Source: Paramacrobiotus metropolitanus
Taxonomy: Eukaryota; Tardigrada; Eutardigrada; Parachela; Macrobiotidae
DNA length: 64,000 nt
Assembly (NCBI RefSeq): GCF_019649055.1
Contig: NW_026570304.1
Location: forward strand, 496,001-560,000
Direction: 5' to 3'
The stretch's first letter is position 1; each line of letters starts with the position of its first letter. The position numbers and the translations under genes are program-made. This document shows, in pieces, positions 7,901-17,253 of the stretch. The notes under the pieces are model-generated. The model was not told the origin of the DNA. It saw only the letters and a list, made by a program, of their open reading frames with translations, and made no database searches.

Positions 7901-9244
7901 TTAAGCACGTTTGTATGGGCAATAAACGTTCCGTCGTGCGTCAATTTCTACGAGGGCGTTCTTATTGAAATAGACCAATACGGAAAGAGTGGCAGTCGTT
8001 TGAGCCGAAAAAGATAAGGACAATCCTAGAACTCCTTTTTTCGTAGGATTTATGCACGTGTGGTCTCCAATATCAGGTTCAAGGTTAAAACCGAAAATTG
8101 CATAACCTTTGGCCCAATCTTTTTGATCAATCGCCAGTGTTGAGTTCTTGTAAATCATACCAGTTGTTTCCAAGAGACTCAGGTACCCGTCGCGTGTGTT
8201 TGTAGCTGAAACCTCTAAGGCTTTCCCAGGAAACGGTTCGGAATTGACATAAGTGATAATCTGGCTCAGTTCATAGGGCTGAAAATTATACGGGTTGCGA
8301 GTTAAGTTTCCTCCAACGGCCTCCGACAAAACTAGAGCAACGAAAAGTTGCTTAGGGATGACTCCCCGAAATAAGTCGTCGCGAGACCAATGACTGCTTC
8401 CAGATGGGATGGTCATCTCGAGAACATGTGATTCCACGTAAGGAATCATTACATTTCGTTTTTGAAGCATAATCTCATGAGCCAGCAAAAACTCAGGGTC
8501 CAGCTTGACTTTGCGCAGTTTAAGCGTTGCCCGTTTTATAACAATTTTCAAATCAAGTGGCGCTTGAGGACAAAGCAACGCAAACTTGTCTTTAGATCGT
8601 GCCAATAATAATTTCAAGTCCACTTTAGGTGGAATAAGACGTGATTGGTTCGCTAAGTCACTAGGAAATTTCATAAATAAATGCCATGAATTTCCGCCCT
8701 CGATCATGCCACGGCGCGTAAGGAACCCATCATTCAAAACTAGATTGTTTGGATTAGCTGCAGGCAGTGTAATATAATTCACGTCAAAGCTTCCGGCAGT
8801 GTTCAAAACAAAACCAGAGCTTAACAGCTGTGTTCGACCTTCAGAGCCAAAATTCAATAGGTTTTCGAAGTAGGATGAGTAATGTGATAAGGAAGGAACA
8901 TATGAAACAGTCTCACTGTTTAATAAAAGTTCATGTCCGCTAAATAGGCTACGTGTAAAGTTGTTAACGACGCCCCAGTTCAAATCAGCGGCAGGAGCGG
9001 CTCCTGCAGTGGTTAAAACAGTTACATCCAGTAAAATAGTGCTGTTTGCTAGATCTATCATTTCCTCTGGGGTTCCTGAATCCTCCCAAGCAATCGTATC
9101 CACGTTCAAAGTATTTCCTATTGGATTATAGGAAACATACTTCGCGGATCTGATTGCCGTTTGAGTAGGCGGCAAAGAAAAATGGTCCAATTCCGATTTT
9201 AAACACAAAGGTGTATTAGCATCCATTCTCGTGAGAGTTAGCAT
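7901..9244 (-). CDS. Major capsid protein (double jelly-roll hexon type)
   Basis: This protein of up to 447 residues begins MLTLTRMDAN; the internal ATG at 9226 would avoid overlap with the upstream gene. It matches the transposon-derived family typified by C. elegans F54H12.2, which is the Polinton capsid. Visible marks are LDHFSLPPTQTAIRSAKYV, DLANSTILLDV, VNNFTRSLFSGHELLLN and YSSYFENLLNFG near the N terminus, and NPYNFQPY, DGYLSLLETTG, GYAIFGFNL and SFSAQTTATLSVLVYF near the C terminus. Family members trimerise into pseudo-hexameric capsomers. The frame is intact. It sits between the core protein and the protease in a tightly packed minus-strand run. Confidence 0.92.
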   Translation of the reverse strand: MLTLTRMDANTPLCLKSELDHFSLPPTQTAIRSAKYVSYNPIGNTLNVDTIAWEDSGTPEEMIDLANSTILLDVTVLTTAGAAPAADLNWGVVNNFTRSLFSGHELLLNSETVSYVPSLSHYSSYFENLLNFGSEGRTQLLSSGFVLNTAGSFDVNYITLPAANPNNLVLNDGFLTRRGMIEGGNSWHLFMKFPSDLANQSRLIPPKVDLKLLLARSKDKFALLCPQAPLDLKIVIKRATLKLRKVKLDPEFLLAHEIMLQKRNVMIPYVESHVLEMTIPSGSSHWSRDDLFRGVIPKQLFVALVLSEAVGGNLTRNPYNFQPYELSQIITYVNSEPFPGKALEVSATNTRDGYLSLLETTGMIYKNSTLAIDQKDWAKGYAIFGFNLEPDIGDHTCINPTKKGVLGLSLSFSAQTTATLSVLVYFNKNALVEIDARRNVYCPYKRA

Positions 9245-9750
9245 AATAATCCCGAAAGCGGAACGCGCATACGCTTCTTCTTGCGCAAACGTTTATGAAC
9301 TCTTCGTTTTCGGCTACGTCTTTTATGAGAATGCTTCTTCGGTTTGGTAAAGGGAGCTGGCTTGGACTTGCGCGAGCGTCGTCTGCGCTTCTTTTTTACG
9401 ATTCCGTGTAGCTGTCCTTTGAGCTTTGATTTTGTGGTCCGGCGTTTCCGGCGCTTTTTGCCCCGCCCTTTTTGAATATCAGACATCATATTACCGACAG
9501 CTTCTCTCGTTCGATTTTGAGCTGAATCTAATAACGTTGTCTTGTTCTGTAGAACATCAGAAACAACGTTTCTACCCAGACGAACCAGATTAGGATAAAT
9601 AATATTTTTTGCTGTCCTAGCAAGGCTGCCAAAAAAATTTCCAAGCGAACCGTATCCGTGCTGCACATGTCCAACCGCGCTGCCATGTTGCGGTGAAAGA
9701 AGGTGCACGTAAACTTGCGCAGGAATCGCAAAACTTGAAATCTCATCCAT
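9238..9750 (-). CDS. Basic virion core protein
   Basis: This 170-residue protein has an N-terminal half with the Polinton pattern GYGSLGNFFGSLARTAKNI followed by an amphipathic helical stretch (GRNVVSDVL). The C-terminal half is extremely basic, with long Arg/Lys runs (KKRRRRSRKSK, RKRRVHKRLRKKKR). The layout resembles DNA-condensing core proteins such as adenoviral pX/mu-type proteins. Start and stop are shared with neighbours: TAATG with the upstream gene at 9750, and an overlap with the capsid ATG at 9244. Binding and neutralising packaged DNA is inferred from composition. Confidence 0.82.
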   Translation of the reverse strand: MDEISSFAIPAQVYVHLLSPQHGSAVGHVQHGYGSLGNFFGSLARTAKNIIYPNLVRLGRNVVSDVLQNKTTLLDSAQNRTREAVGNMMSDIQKGRGKKRRKRRTTKSKLKGQLHGIVKKKRRRRSRKSKPAPFTKPKKHSHKRRSRKRRVHKRLRKKKRMRVPLSGLLC

Positions 9751-10157
9751 TATTTACGGCGAAAATGTAATTGCAAAACTGAAACACCTTTCTCAAATTC
9801 AACAGACTCTCCATCTAAACTGGTGATCGAGACTGAAATGCGATCAAACTGAGTGTTCTCAACGCTGATATATTTCGAAGATGAAGGAACGAATGCGCTT
9901 CCGTCTGCAACACTTTTTCGAGATAAAACAGCCAATAGAGAAACGCGTGTTCTGTTAAACACTTGGCTGCGAACCAAGTCGCTAAACACGCACAAGGTGT
10001 CACGAGTTATCGATCGGGGTTTTGGACACTGTAAGTAGCACAGTGCTACTTCAAATTCTCGCAGTAGCTGAACATAACTCGGTAAAAGCACAACGAATTC
10101 CGACGCCGTGTTTCCAGTGCCACTATCAGATGTCAAGGTGATATAGCAATCATCCAT
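9750..10157 (-). CDS. Putative minor virion protein of Polintons
   Basis: This 135-residue protein starts at MDDCYITLTS. The opening matches a conserved Polinton/adintovirus protein: 'YITLTSDS... N.ASEFVVLLP... LLREFEVALCYLQCP'. In relatives this N-terminal beta-rich module begins a longer protein next to the capsid gene; here it is short. It is the first gene of the capsid block, and its ATG lies 5 bases from IR cassette 5, which therefore occupies its promoter or 5' region. A minor capsid or penton role is my inference, not an established assignment. Confidence 0.68.
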   Translation of the reverse strand: MDDCYITLTSDSGTGNTASEFVVLLPSYVQLLREFEVALCYLQCPKPRSITRDTLCVFSDLVRSQVFNRTRVSLLAVLSRKSVADGSAFVPSSSKYISVENTQFDRISVSITSLDGESVEFEKGVSVLQLHFRRK

Positions 10158-10161
10158 TCTT

Positions 10162-10240
10162 AAATATTCGAAATTGGTATGCAATATGATGCGCTATAGT
10201 CGTGTGAGTTTAGCAGTGTACACCAAAATCGAATTTTTCA
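10162..10240. repeat. Inverted-repeat cassette 5
   Basis: Arms are aaatattcgaaattggt and accaaaatcgaattttt with a ~45 base spacer. It fills the whole gap between the integrase stop (10238) and the start of the capsid block (10157). It may serve as both the 3' end of one transcript and the promoter of the next. Confidence 0.9.
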
Positions 10241-11334
10241 AATTAACTGAAGTCCATACCGCTTAAGTTGACTTAAAGTGATCCATTTGTCGAACTTTTT
10301 ATTCCAGCCAACAAAACGTATCAAAACTTTGTTGCCTTTCTTAGATAAAACAGCAATTTCAGCAGTCTCTGGTGTATTTTTTGGGACTTTCTGCAGTTCC
10401 CAAACGTAAAATCGTCCTTCTAACATTTCACGTTTCAAATCTTCCACTCGGAACATGGTTATGCCATCATGGGCTTCAACAGCTTTAACTTTGTAAATTT
10501 CTATTGACCACCCTGGAGTATATCCTTTTTCCATTGCCGTCTTCTTCAAAGACAGACGCACAAAATCTCCTAATTTTGGAATTTCCGTGCTTAGTTTCTT
10601 GTGTGCATTTTTGGTTTTGTCCTTGTAAATGATCTTGTGAAATTCTTCTGCATTTTCAGCCGTTATTTCTGATGGCTTATGGTATCCTAAACTTCTATGT
10701 GGGCTGTTGTTGTATGCGTCCACGAGTTTCTGAATTACATCAATCCATCTTTTCGTTCGATTATGCGTAAAATAACGGAACAATCTAGTCGATAAGGTGC
10801 GATTCAGACGTTCAACTTGGCCAGCTTTAATTTCTGCATTATTAGTAGAGAAATGAAGAATTTGTTGCTGATTTAACAAAGACTTGACATCAGTATTATA
10901 AAATTCGGTTCCCAGATCGGTTTGGAATTTTTTGGAAACGGTCCACAACGATTAAATATTACTTGTAAAGCATCACGTACTTCAGAGGCAGTCTTCCGCT
11001 TAATCGGTTCCACCCATGCATACCGAGTAAAACAATCTTCCACGACTAACAAAAAATTATACCCATCATTAACAGATACATACGCACTGTAGTCTATTAA
11101 GTCCGCTTGGAACTGTTCGTTAGGACCGGAAACAACAAAATTGAGACGAGGAAAGTGTTTGCGAACTGGTTTATGTAGCGTGTAGGCCGGCTGTTTGCGC
11201 AGGAACTCTTTCACGGTGTCCGTCGACAATTTTATATTGCTCTGCTTGCTGGCCTCTCGGTGCAATGCTTGTATTCCACCGTAACCACCCGGCGACGCCA
11301 CGTCAAAATAAATTCTTCTCAGCAAGTTTTCCAT
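10238..11334 (-). pseudogene. Retrovirus-like DDE integrase with chromo-like tail, one frameshift
   Basis: The N-terminal part (ATG 11334) has the Polinton lead IYFDVASPGGYGGIQALHRE and the first catalytic Asp in QADLIDYSAY. The second Asp (QTDLGTEFYN) and the Glu (AEIKAGQVERLNRTL) are in a -1 frame that starts at an A6 run (T6 on the plus strand, 10928-10933). The C terminus has an SH3-like segment and a chromodomain-like end (KVLIRFVGWNKKFDKWITL) running to TAA at 10238. Integrases of this group cut and join Polinton ends. A single-base deletion, assembly error or -1 ribosomal frameshifting would each explain the break. The start overlaps the upstream gene by 32 bases. Confidence 0.88.
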
Positions 11335-11812
11335 GAATAATCTTTAGCAGACGCTTATCAACCCCCTTGGGAATAGTGCCATCTAGAAACTGCTTTCGAA
11401 TTTGGGATCTCCAAACAGTTAATGACTTATAGAACATTATGCAGTCGCAGACTTGAACAGATTTCCCGGTATACTGTTCCACAACAAGAATAAACAACTC
11501 ACGCAGTAATCGCTTGTCAACGGAGTTTGCAATTTCATAGAAGTGAGCAGACTTATAGCAATGATCGTCGACACGATTGCCACAAGTATGCTGATCATCG
11601 ATACGATAACATCCGCGGCAACACATACGTTCGCTTTTCAAAAACTGACAATTGATGAGAAAGCTGAACAGATATTTAAACGCAGCAGTGCATCTCTTAA
11701 AAATGATTTGTTTATCGCAACAGACATCTAGACGCTGATCGCAAGCGACACACAACCCCGTAATCAACTCGTATTTTAATTTCCCATAATTGTTCGATTT
11801 CAGAGACGACAT
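11303..11812 (-). CDS. Cys-rich protein between polymerase and integrase
   Basis: This 169-residue protein starts MSSLKSNNYGKL. The first ~80 residues hold many Cys pairs (GLCVACDQRLDVCCDK, MCCRGCYRIDDQHTCG) that could form zinc-binding sites. The second half is helical and Leu-rich (VDKRLLRELFILVVEQY, VWRSQIRKQF). Part of its sequence repeats weakly (VDKRLLREL and VDKRLLKII). It overlaps the integrase ATG in a different frame, so it could also be a separated N-terminal Zn-binding module of the integrase. I do not recognise a family. Confidence 0.62.
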   Translation of the reverse strand: MSSLKSNNYGKLKYELITGLCVACDQRLDVCCDKQIIFKRCTAAFKYLFSFLINCQFLKSERMCCRGCYRIDDQHTCGNRVDDHCYKSAHFYEIANSVDKRLLRELFILVVEQYTGKSVQVCDCIMFYKSLTVWRSQIRKQFLDGTIPKGVDKRLLKIIHGKLAEKNLF

Positions 11813-11857
11813 GATTACAAGCGTACAGTGTTAGACAAGAACAATGAAATTTAGCAG

Positions 11858-14569
11858 CTATTCATGCACAAAATATTCTTCCCCATCAACGTCCTCAGTC
11901 AGCATTGCAGGATTGAAACGTTCAAGCAACTGATTTACAACTTCAAATTCAAGTGAGCCGATACTAGGAAAAGGGATACCATGATAACCAAGCGGATACG
12001 TCACAAAATCACGACCAATAGCACGACTGGTAAACGTACAGCCTATACGGCGAACAAGAGGCACTGTCTGTATTGTCAAGTTATCTGTATTCTTTCTGAA
12101 TGTTATACTTTCGCATGCAGTAACTTGGGACGGCCCTGTCCCGAACATCATAGACTTCAGAACACCAATGTTGACCCGTTCCTTCAACCCGTCAGACTTA
12201 GGAATCCCTTTACACTTTATACGCTGTTCTCCACTGCTGAGGAGCTGACAGTAGGTTTTCTTTGCCAGTGCAGCCCACTCCACGAAATGCTCACCGCCGA
12301 GGTCATCGGACAAATCGCCTAGTAGGTCGCCTGTAGGAGGATCTGGCTCGCCCGGGGTGCTCACGAACATCACGGAATCCGTGTCACAGTAGAGCAAACG
12401 ATCACCAACAAGCCGTAAAGCTTTAAGGAGTTTGAGTTGGCCGTACTCGGTGGTAAATTTACCAATGTACGGATTTGTTCGCTTGTTAGGCGCAACCTAT
12501 GCACGAATTTGTAATTGTTAACTCAAACGGGAATGCAATTAAAAACTTTCTGCACAATTCATACCCAAGCAGCTTTCTCTTCGTACGTCACATCGATGCA
12601 CTTTCCATCGTTGACCATTCGAATGTCGTTGGTAATATAACGACTGTTGAAAACGATGTCCTTCATTTCCTTGTACGTTCGACAGTACGTATTCTGGCGG
12701 TACACGGCTTTCATAACAAACCTATTAAGAAATATGAATTAAGAAATGTTAAACATTCCTAATTCACATTTCTTACCTTCCCCAAACTTGGTTGACAAAC
12801 GTTTTAGCTGCTGCGCGCATCCCGGGATTGTTGGTAACTTCGTCGGGGGTGAAAATAATTCCCAAAACTTCTTCATATTTCCTGCCGAACTCTTTCTTAT
12901 GTTCTTCGGTGATAACATGTGCAGGAAAGTCACTTGTAACTATCTTGGTGCGAATGAGATCCAAAATAAATTTGGCGAATACGCCGCCGGTTTTGCTTTC
13001 CGGGTTATATTTGCTGCTGTTAGGAAAATGGTGAATCTCAAAAACACGACGAATGATGTAGCCGTCTTCAACTGCCTGTTCCAGAAGTGGTGTAGTCCAA
13101 GCCCCTTCGAATGCACGTTGTCGATAGTCATGTGTGCACGGCTTTGCGATGTTCAGCTCTTCCGAGCACGTACGACATAAGGTGTACACCGTACGACCAT
13201 CAGCCAATCGGAGCGGGAGAGTAGGTATGAATAACTCATACGGCGGCCATACTTCGCAGTACACAACGCCAAACCAATCCTTAATGTTAAACGGTTCGCC
13301 AGGTTTGCTGAAGTTAGTGAATCGGATCTCAGGGTGGCCAACAGGATAGCGGTCGAAAACCATAAATGACGGATACAGTGAAATAAAATCCAGGACTTTC
13401 CCTTTGGACCCTTCTGGGATTTCTTTATACATACAGAATATGTCTGTCCGACCTCCAAAGAGGTAGTCACGCACATTTAAACGCGGCCGAAAATTCGGCT
13501 GTGCAACGATCTCCCCGGCTTTCAGTTTTTCATCATATTCGCACTCCCATATGGTTGTCAATAGTACAGGAACGTCCTCGTACGGATCCGTAACAGTGCG
13601 TGCAAAGTTATTGAGGTATGCTTCGGTCTGCGCGACTTCTTCACGAAGTGTGCCAAAGGTCTTCATTCTCACCGTGTTAACTTTGTTTGGGTTCGGAAAA
13701 CATTTCGGACATCCATGCCAGAAACAACCGTAGAACTGATAGGCTGTTCTAGTTGCAGCGCACCACCCGTCGACAGGTATTCTTCCGAAGTACTTCTCTC
13801 CTTCTGCAGACCTAACTGTTTGTATCGGTTCGTCGAGCCGACGGGCACGGTCGGAAATCCAAAGCAGTGCTTTTGTGCTCTGATTCTGAGTACCTCCGTA
13901 TCCGCTTGGTGGTGGTATGCCAATAGTGTCGGGTTGAAGGTAGTGCACTTGAAACGCCTTAATCACAGCTGATGGGCTTGTGGGTTCGTCAAATGGATCT
14001 AGACCCGGAAATTGCTTCTCAAATGAAGTTCGCGTAATCTTGCAGCATTCGCGCAGAACCAGAACATCATTGACGCAATACTTCTCGCACTCATCCATAA
14101 GTTTGTAGGTGGCACCATGAATTTCTCTTGCTTCCTCGTACCAGGCGTCAAACTCTTGTTTCTTTTTAGCAGACATGCGTTCTAAACCAAAATACTGCTT
14201 ATCTGCAAAATTCGATTTTGGTAAGCAGTACTGTACTGGATACCTACGAGAAAACTCTGTTGCAGACCAAATTCGAACTTTTTACCTGGTAGGCAGCCAA
14301 CGTAGTTTTCGTTCTGAGTGTTGAAAGTGTACGGAAAAAATCCTTTCAGCACTAGATGACTTATTCCCAGGTCCTTCGGGAGCTCAGCTAAAGACCGCGG
14401 CATGAATGATAACGTATCCACAAACCGTGCGTTGATTCCTGGAATTTTGATGAGTGTTAGGCTCGCACCATCTTGAATCTTTGTAACGTAATGTCCTTGA
14501 TTTTCCAGGGATTTTAGTATAAAATAATTGTCGTATTTCCTTCCGTTGTGCGATAAGAATGTACAATTT
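11858..14569 (-). CDS. Protein-primed family B DNA polymerase, N-terminally truncated
   Basis: Exons 14569-14286, 14202-12777, 12721-12565 and 12496-11858 join in frame across GT-AG introns of 83, 55 and 68 nt, giving ~830 residues. Exo II (SHNGRKYDNYFIL) and Exo III (YCVND) are present, as are the pPolB block GCFWHGCPKCF, motif A (FISLYPS), motif B (KTFVNQVWGRF) and motif C (YCDTDSV). GGRTDIF also fits the protein-primed group. Upstream of the acceptor at 14570 no frame supplies the Exo I Asp-x-Glu, and only ~290 bases remain before the TIR. Family enzymes are longer, so the N terminus (Exo I and beyond) is probably deleted. The role would be replication of the element from a terminal protein. 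Confidence 0.9.
14203..14285 (-). repeat. Inverted-repeat cassette 6, exactly a polymerase intron
   Basis: On the minus strand it opens gtaaaaagttcgaatttggt and closes accaaaatcgaattttgcag. Its boundaries are the donor and acceptor of the first polymerase intron. Removing it joins ...YVGCLP to DKQYFGLERM, a block expected to be continuous in pPolB proteins. Confidence 0.92.
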
Positions 14570-14857
14570 CTAATCGTTCAGTTCTAATCAATTTAGAATT
14601 TTTTCCAAGCCAAGAAATGGCGTTGTGAGATGGACGCCGTGTGCATAGCGTCTTCAAGACGCTAGCCGAGACAAGCGTCTTTGTGCACGCAGCGCCCATA
14701 TACCGTACACGCGCGCACAGGTAAGGTGGCGCTGCTAGCAGCGCGCTTTTTTCTATGTACATATGTACATATGTACATACGTAATAGTTACGTACTATTA
14801 GTTTTTTATATGTACAGTTAGTTTTTTTGTGTGTACATTATGTTTTTTAGTTTAATT
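14570..14857. other. Polinton right subterminal region with palindrome
   Basis: There is no supported gene. It holds a near-perfect palindrome agcgtcttcaagacgct at 14647-14663 (8-bp arms, one central base), flanking copies of aagcgtc, and a run of atgtacatatgtacat repeats at ~14755-14780. This is where the missing N-terminal polymerase exons would be expected. Confidence 0.6.
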
Positions 14858-15062
14858 TAGTATTTTTTTATTTCGTTAATTAAAAAACTATAAATTAGCT
14901 ATTGTTTACGCTAATGAATTACGTAATCTAATTAAATTAGTATAAATTACGTATACCTATTGTTTTATTTAAATTAAATTTAATTGTATAGTTAATTGCC
15001 GGCAGGTGTTACTGCGCGGCCCCCTGGGGTGTTCTTGGCGCTCAGTGGCTGCTCATTCTACT
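14858..15062 (-). repeat. Right terminal inverted repeat of the Polinton
   Basis: This is the mirror of 499-702 and ends in CATTCTACT. The host sequence resumes with gtttc at 15063. Confidence 0.96.
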
Positions 15063-15067
15063 GTTTC
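15063..15067. repeat. Target-site duplication, right (gtttc)
   Basis: This is the partner of 494-498 and marks the integration footprint of the Polinton. Confidence 0.75.
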
Positions 15068-15350
15068 TTCGAGAATTAACAGAATTACGGAAATAACCTA
15101 TTTCACCTATTAGTGCACCTCGCTGTATACTTTTTTAGCACGTTTTTAGTTTTATCACCGTTTAACGAACACAAGAAAAAACAAAAATCGGCAGAAATTC
15201 AAATGCATTGCCTTGAACAGATTGCGGTTTGGCTCGCCTGGTCTGAGTAACCACTAATAAATGCTGGCAGCTACGGTTTGCCTCTCTACTGAGTCATTGA
15301 CGTACTGTAACTTACGTACTGTAGTTGATGTCATTGACGTACCGCTTCAA
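15068..15350. other. Host flank right of the Polinton, no gene seen
   Basis: This is AT-rich host sequence between the Polinton and the homologous region of Kelch copy B. There is a short local repeat around 15300-15345 (cattgacgta twice). I see no coding sequence. Confidence 0.5.
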
Positions 15351-16120
15351 TTATTTGAAAGGTCTCAAAAATAAAAGAATTTGTTTTTTCAGCAGTTAGC
15401 ATTTTATAATTTTAATTGAAGAAACCATATATGTAAAATGCGGATTTAATAAAATGTTCTGTACTATAAATTTTAAAACTCTTTAAGGCAAAAATTTTGT
15501 TTTCTTTGGATTTCGAACACTTTCCATATTTCAACGGGCTTCCTTTTCGTATTACAGTATTTGATAACTGTTGTTGGAAGTTCAGCCTTACCCAGCGACT
15601 ATAACTATTTGAAGTAGCGAAAATCTTCATGTGACTACACTCTACTGTGTCTCTACATATAACATTCGGCATGCGCTTAGTGAATTCACCTGCAGTTGAC
15701 TGCGCTGATCGCATAGAATGCAGTGGAGGTGTTCATTGAGGACCAAGTGTGGGAGGCGGTGATGCGCTGGTTGGACCTCGACCGTGCCGGACGAATGGCG
15801 CACATGGCCGCTGTCCTGCAGAATGTCCGCGCAGGACCGCGCTGCCTTCCTCGGCGACCAGTATCGGGAGAAGTGGAAGTTTGCAATCTCCGCCTATGGA
15901 CTGCCTCTCGGGAATGGGCAGAGCACTGCACCACGCCATTCCTTCGTTAAGGACCTCGCAGTTGCTTTAATAACGTTGCACGACTTAAATTCATTACAAA
16001 ATAATTCATAACCCATTTTTGTCGTGTGATATGTAGGTCTTGTGTTTGCGTTCCACTTTGTTTTATTGGCTTGCTGGTTTCAGGGGTACAGGACGTGATC
16101 CTGTGCGTGGGCGATTGCGT
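15351..16120 (+). pseudogene. BTB-Kelch pseudogene fragment (copy B)
   Basis: This segment parallels 22600-23330 of the Kelch gene: the end of intron 2 (aagaatttgttttttcagca), exon 3 from 15696, intron 3, and the first bases of exon 4 from 16084. Exon 3 encodes part of the BACK domain (EVFIEDQVWEAVMRWLDLD). Three lesions are visible. A TAG at 15714-15716 stands where copy C has TCG. A 10-base insertion (caggaccgcg) near 15830 shifts the frame. The exon 3 donor is tt instead of gt (cgttaagg against cggtaagg). Sequence homology stops at ~16120, so no Kelch repeats follow. Confidence 0.88.
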
Positions 16121-16189
16121 GCGTAAATTGTTTAATAAAGGCCGTACAGGTAAAGCGTGGAGATGGTGCGGGTGGCGAGCGTGACGTCC

Positions 16190-16370
16190 TTGACGAAGGA
16201 AATATACGATAAGTAACTGCAACTCCTTGACAAGCTGCTTTGATCTAGGGATACTACAACATCTATGCACATTTCGGCCGACTTTCCACACATGAGAGGC
16301 GCGGCGGCAGTGCGGTCGATCCACGCACCGTTTCCAGGGAGAGGAAGGCCTCCTACCGCACTTCAAAAAG
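16190..16370 (-). pseudogene. F-box fragment of the tandem F-box family
   Basis: On the minus strand, FLSLETV and, in another frame, VDRPHCRRASHVWK recall the F-box core of copy 6 (SLDTVDRQRCRR at 35790) and copy 5 (LDTIQQKRVRPVCALWD). IDVVVSLDQSS then parallels TDIVVSLPES of copy 6. Frame changes and a TAG show decay. This is a low-length match, so the limits are approximate. Confidence 0.6.
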
Positions 16371-16466
16371 CCAACGCCAAACCGCTTTCACCGACACTCA
16401 ATGACCTTATAATCATATTCCGACTCTTCGGGCTTCTCCAGTAACTGACGGTAAAATCGGGGGTAC

Positions 16467-17230
16467 TGTTTGTGTCGCTCGAACGCCTATAGTTAGCAGA
16501 AGCAAAAGGTTACAGTTCAGCTATGTATTTCGAAAATAAAAAATCTTAAAATGCAATTGCTAACAGGGACTTACCATATCGTCACCCCCAAAGGCAGGAT
16601 CTGGAGGCGTTGCAGACAGTGCATCTCTCGACTGTGAATCTTGACAAACTGCAGCTCGAGCTCCAGTTCGACTTCGCGGATCAGCAGCGAGAAGAAGACA
16701 CAGACGGCATCGTCCAGTACCCGTTAGGCACGCTGCATGCCGCCATGACGAATGGAAATGGCATCCCGCGAAAACGCTGATTTCATCGTTCACGGAGCTG
16801 GATTTCTGTTCAGTGGCGTTGATGGAGGACGGAAATTGTCGTCGCGAACTGCTTCCCTACGACCACGTTCGCGATCCCGTGGGAAATCCACCCCAGCGCG
16901 TATCCCTAACATCGGACGAACGGTCGTTCGTTTTCCCAATCGACGATCAGGCGCGGCGGAGTGTTATCGTTGTCTGGTTTTTCTTCCAGGTTGAAAACGT
17001 GGCCGTGGGGTACCACACCGTCTAACTCTACATCTATTGCGTTCCATGCGTACACCGATCCTCCATGTTCTTCGTACAGGCCCTGAAAGCAGTTATCGGT
17101 CTAGAACAGCCCGGCCTTTCATCCTTGCAATTGATACGGCTTTTAATCTTTAAAGTTTTGATGCTTAGGTTAGTTAAAGTTTTGCATGTTATTAACGCAA
17201 GGTTTCGGTTGTTTCATGGCAGTAGTCTTG
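16467..17230. pseudogene. Scrambled F-box family pseudogene (copy 1)
   Basis: The segment is homologous to 25365-26230. Its outer parts keep the same orientation (minus-strand coding), but ~16750-16920 is inverted, so MEDGNCRRELLPYDHVRDP now reads on the plus strand. About 130 bases present at 25812-25945 in the other copy are missing at the inversion edge. The fragment belongs to the Tudor/SH3-like N-terminal part of the family. It cannot be expressed as one protein. Confidence 0.82.
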
Positions 17231-17253
17231 CGGGCGAAACGAAGAAATTACGG

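Larger units (their letters stand above)
499..15062. mobile_element. Polinton/Maverick DNA transposon, 14.56 kb
   Basis: The element is bounded by ~205 bp inverted repeats starting AGTAGAATGAGC and is flanked by a direct gtttc. It carries the diagnostic Polinton set: protein-primed family B DNA polymerase, retrovirus-like integrase, FtsK/HerA-type packaging ATPase, adenain-like cysteine protease, double-jelly-roll major capsid protein and a basic core protein. There are two minus-strand blocks, one plus-strand block and one divergent promoter region at 4208-4376. The outer ~150 bases of the two TIRs differ at about one position, which argues for a recent insertion. The integrase and protease frames are interrupted and the polymerase lacks its N terminus, so autonomy is doubtful. 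Extra cargo is a histone H3-fold protein and a leucine-rich-repeat membrane protein. It sits just 3' of Kelch copy A. Confidence 0.97.
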
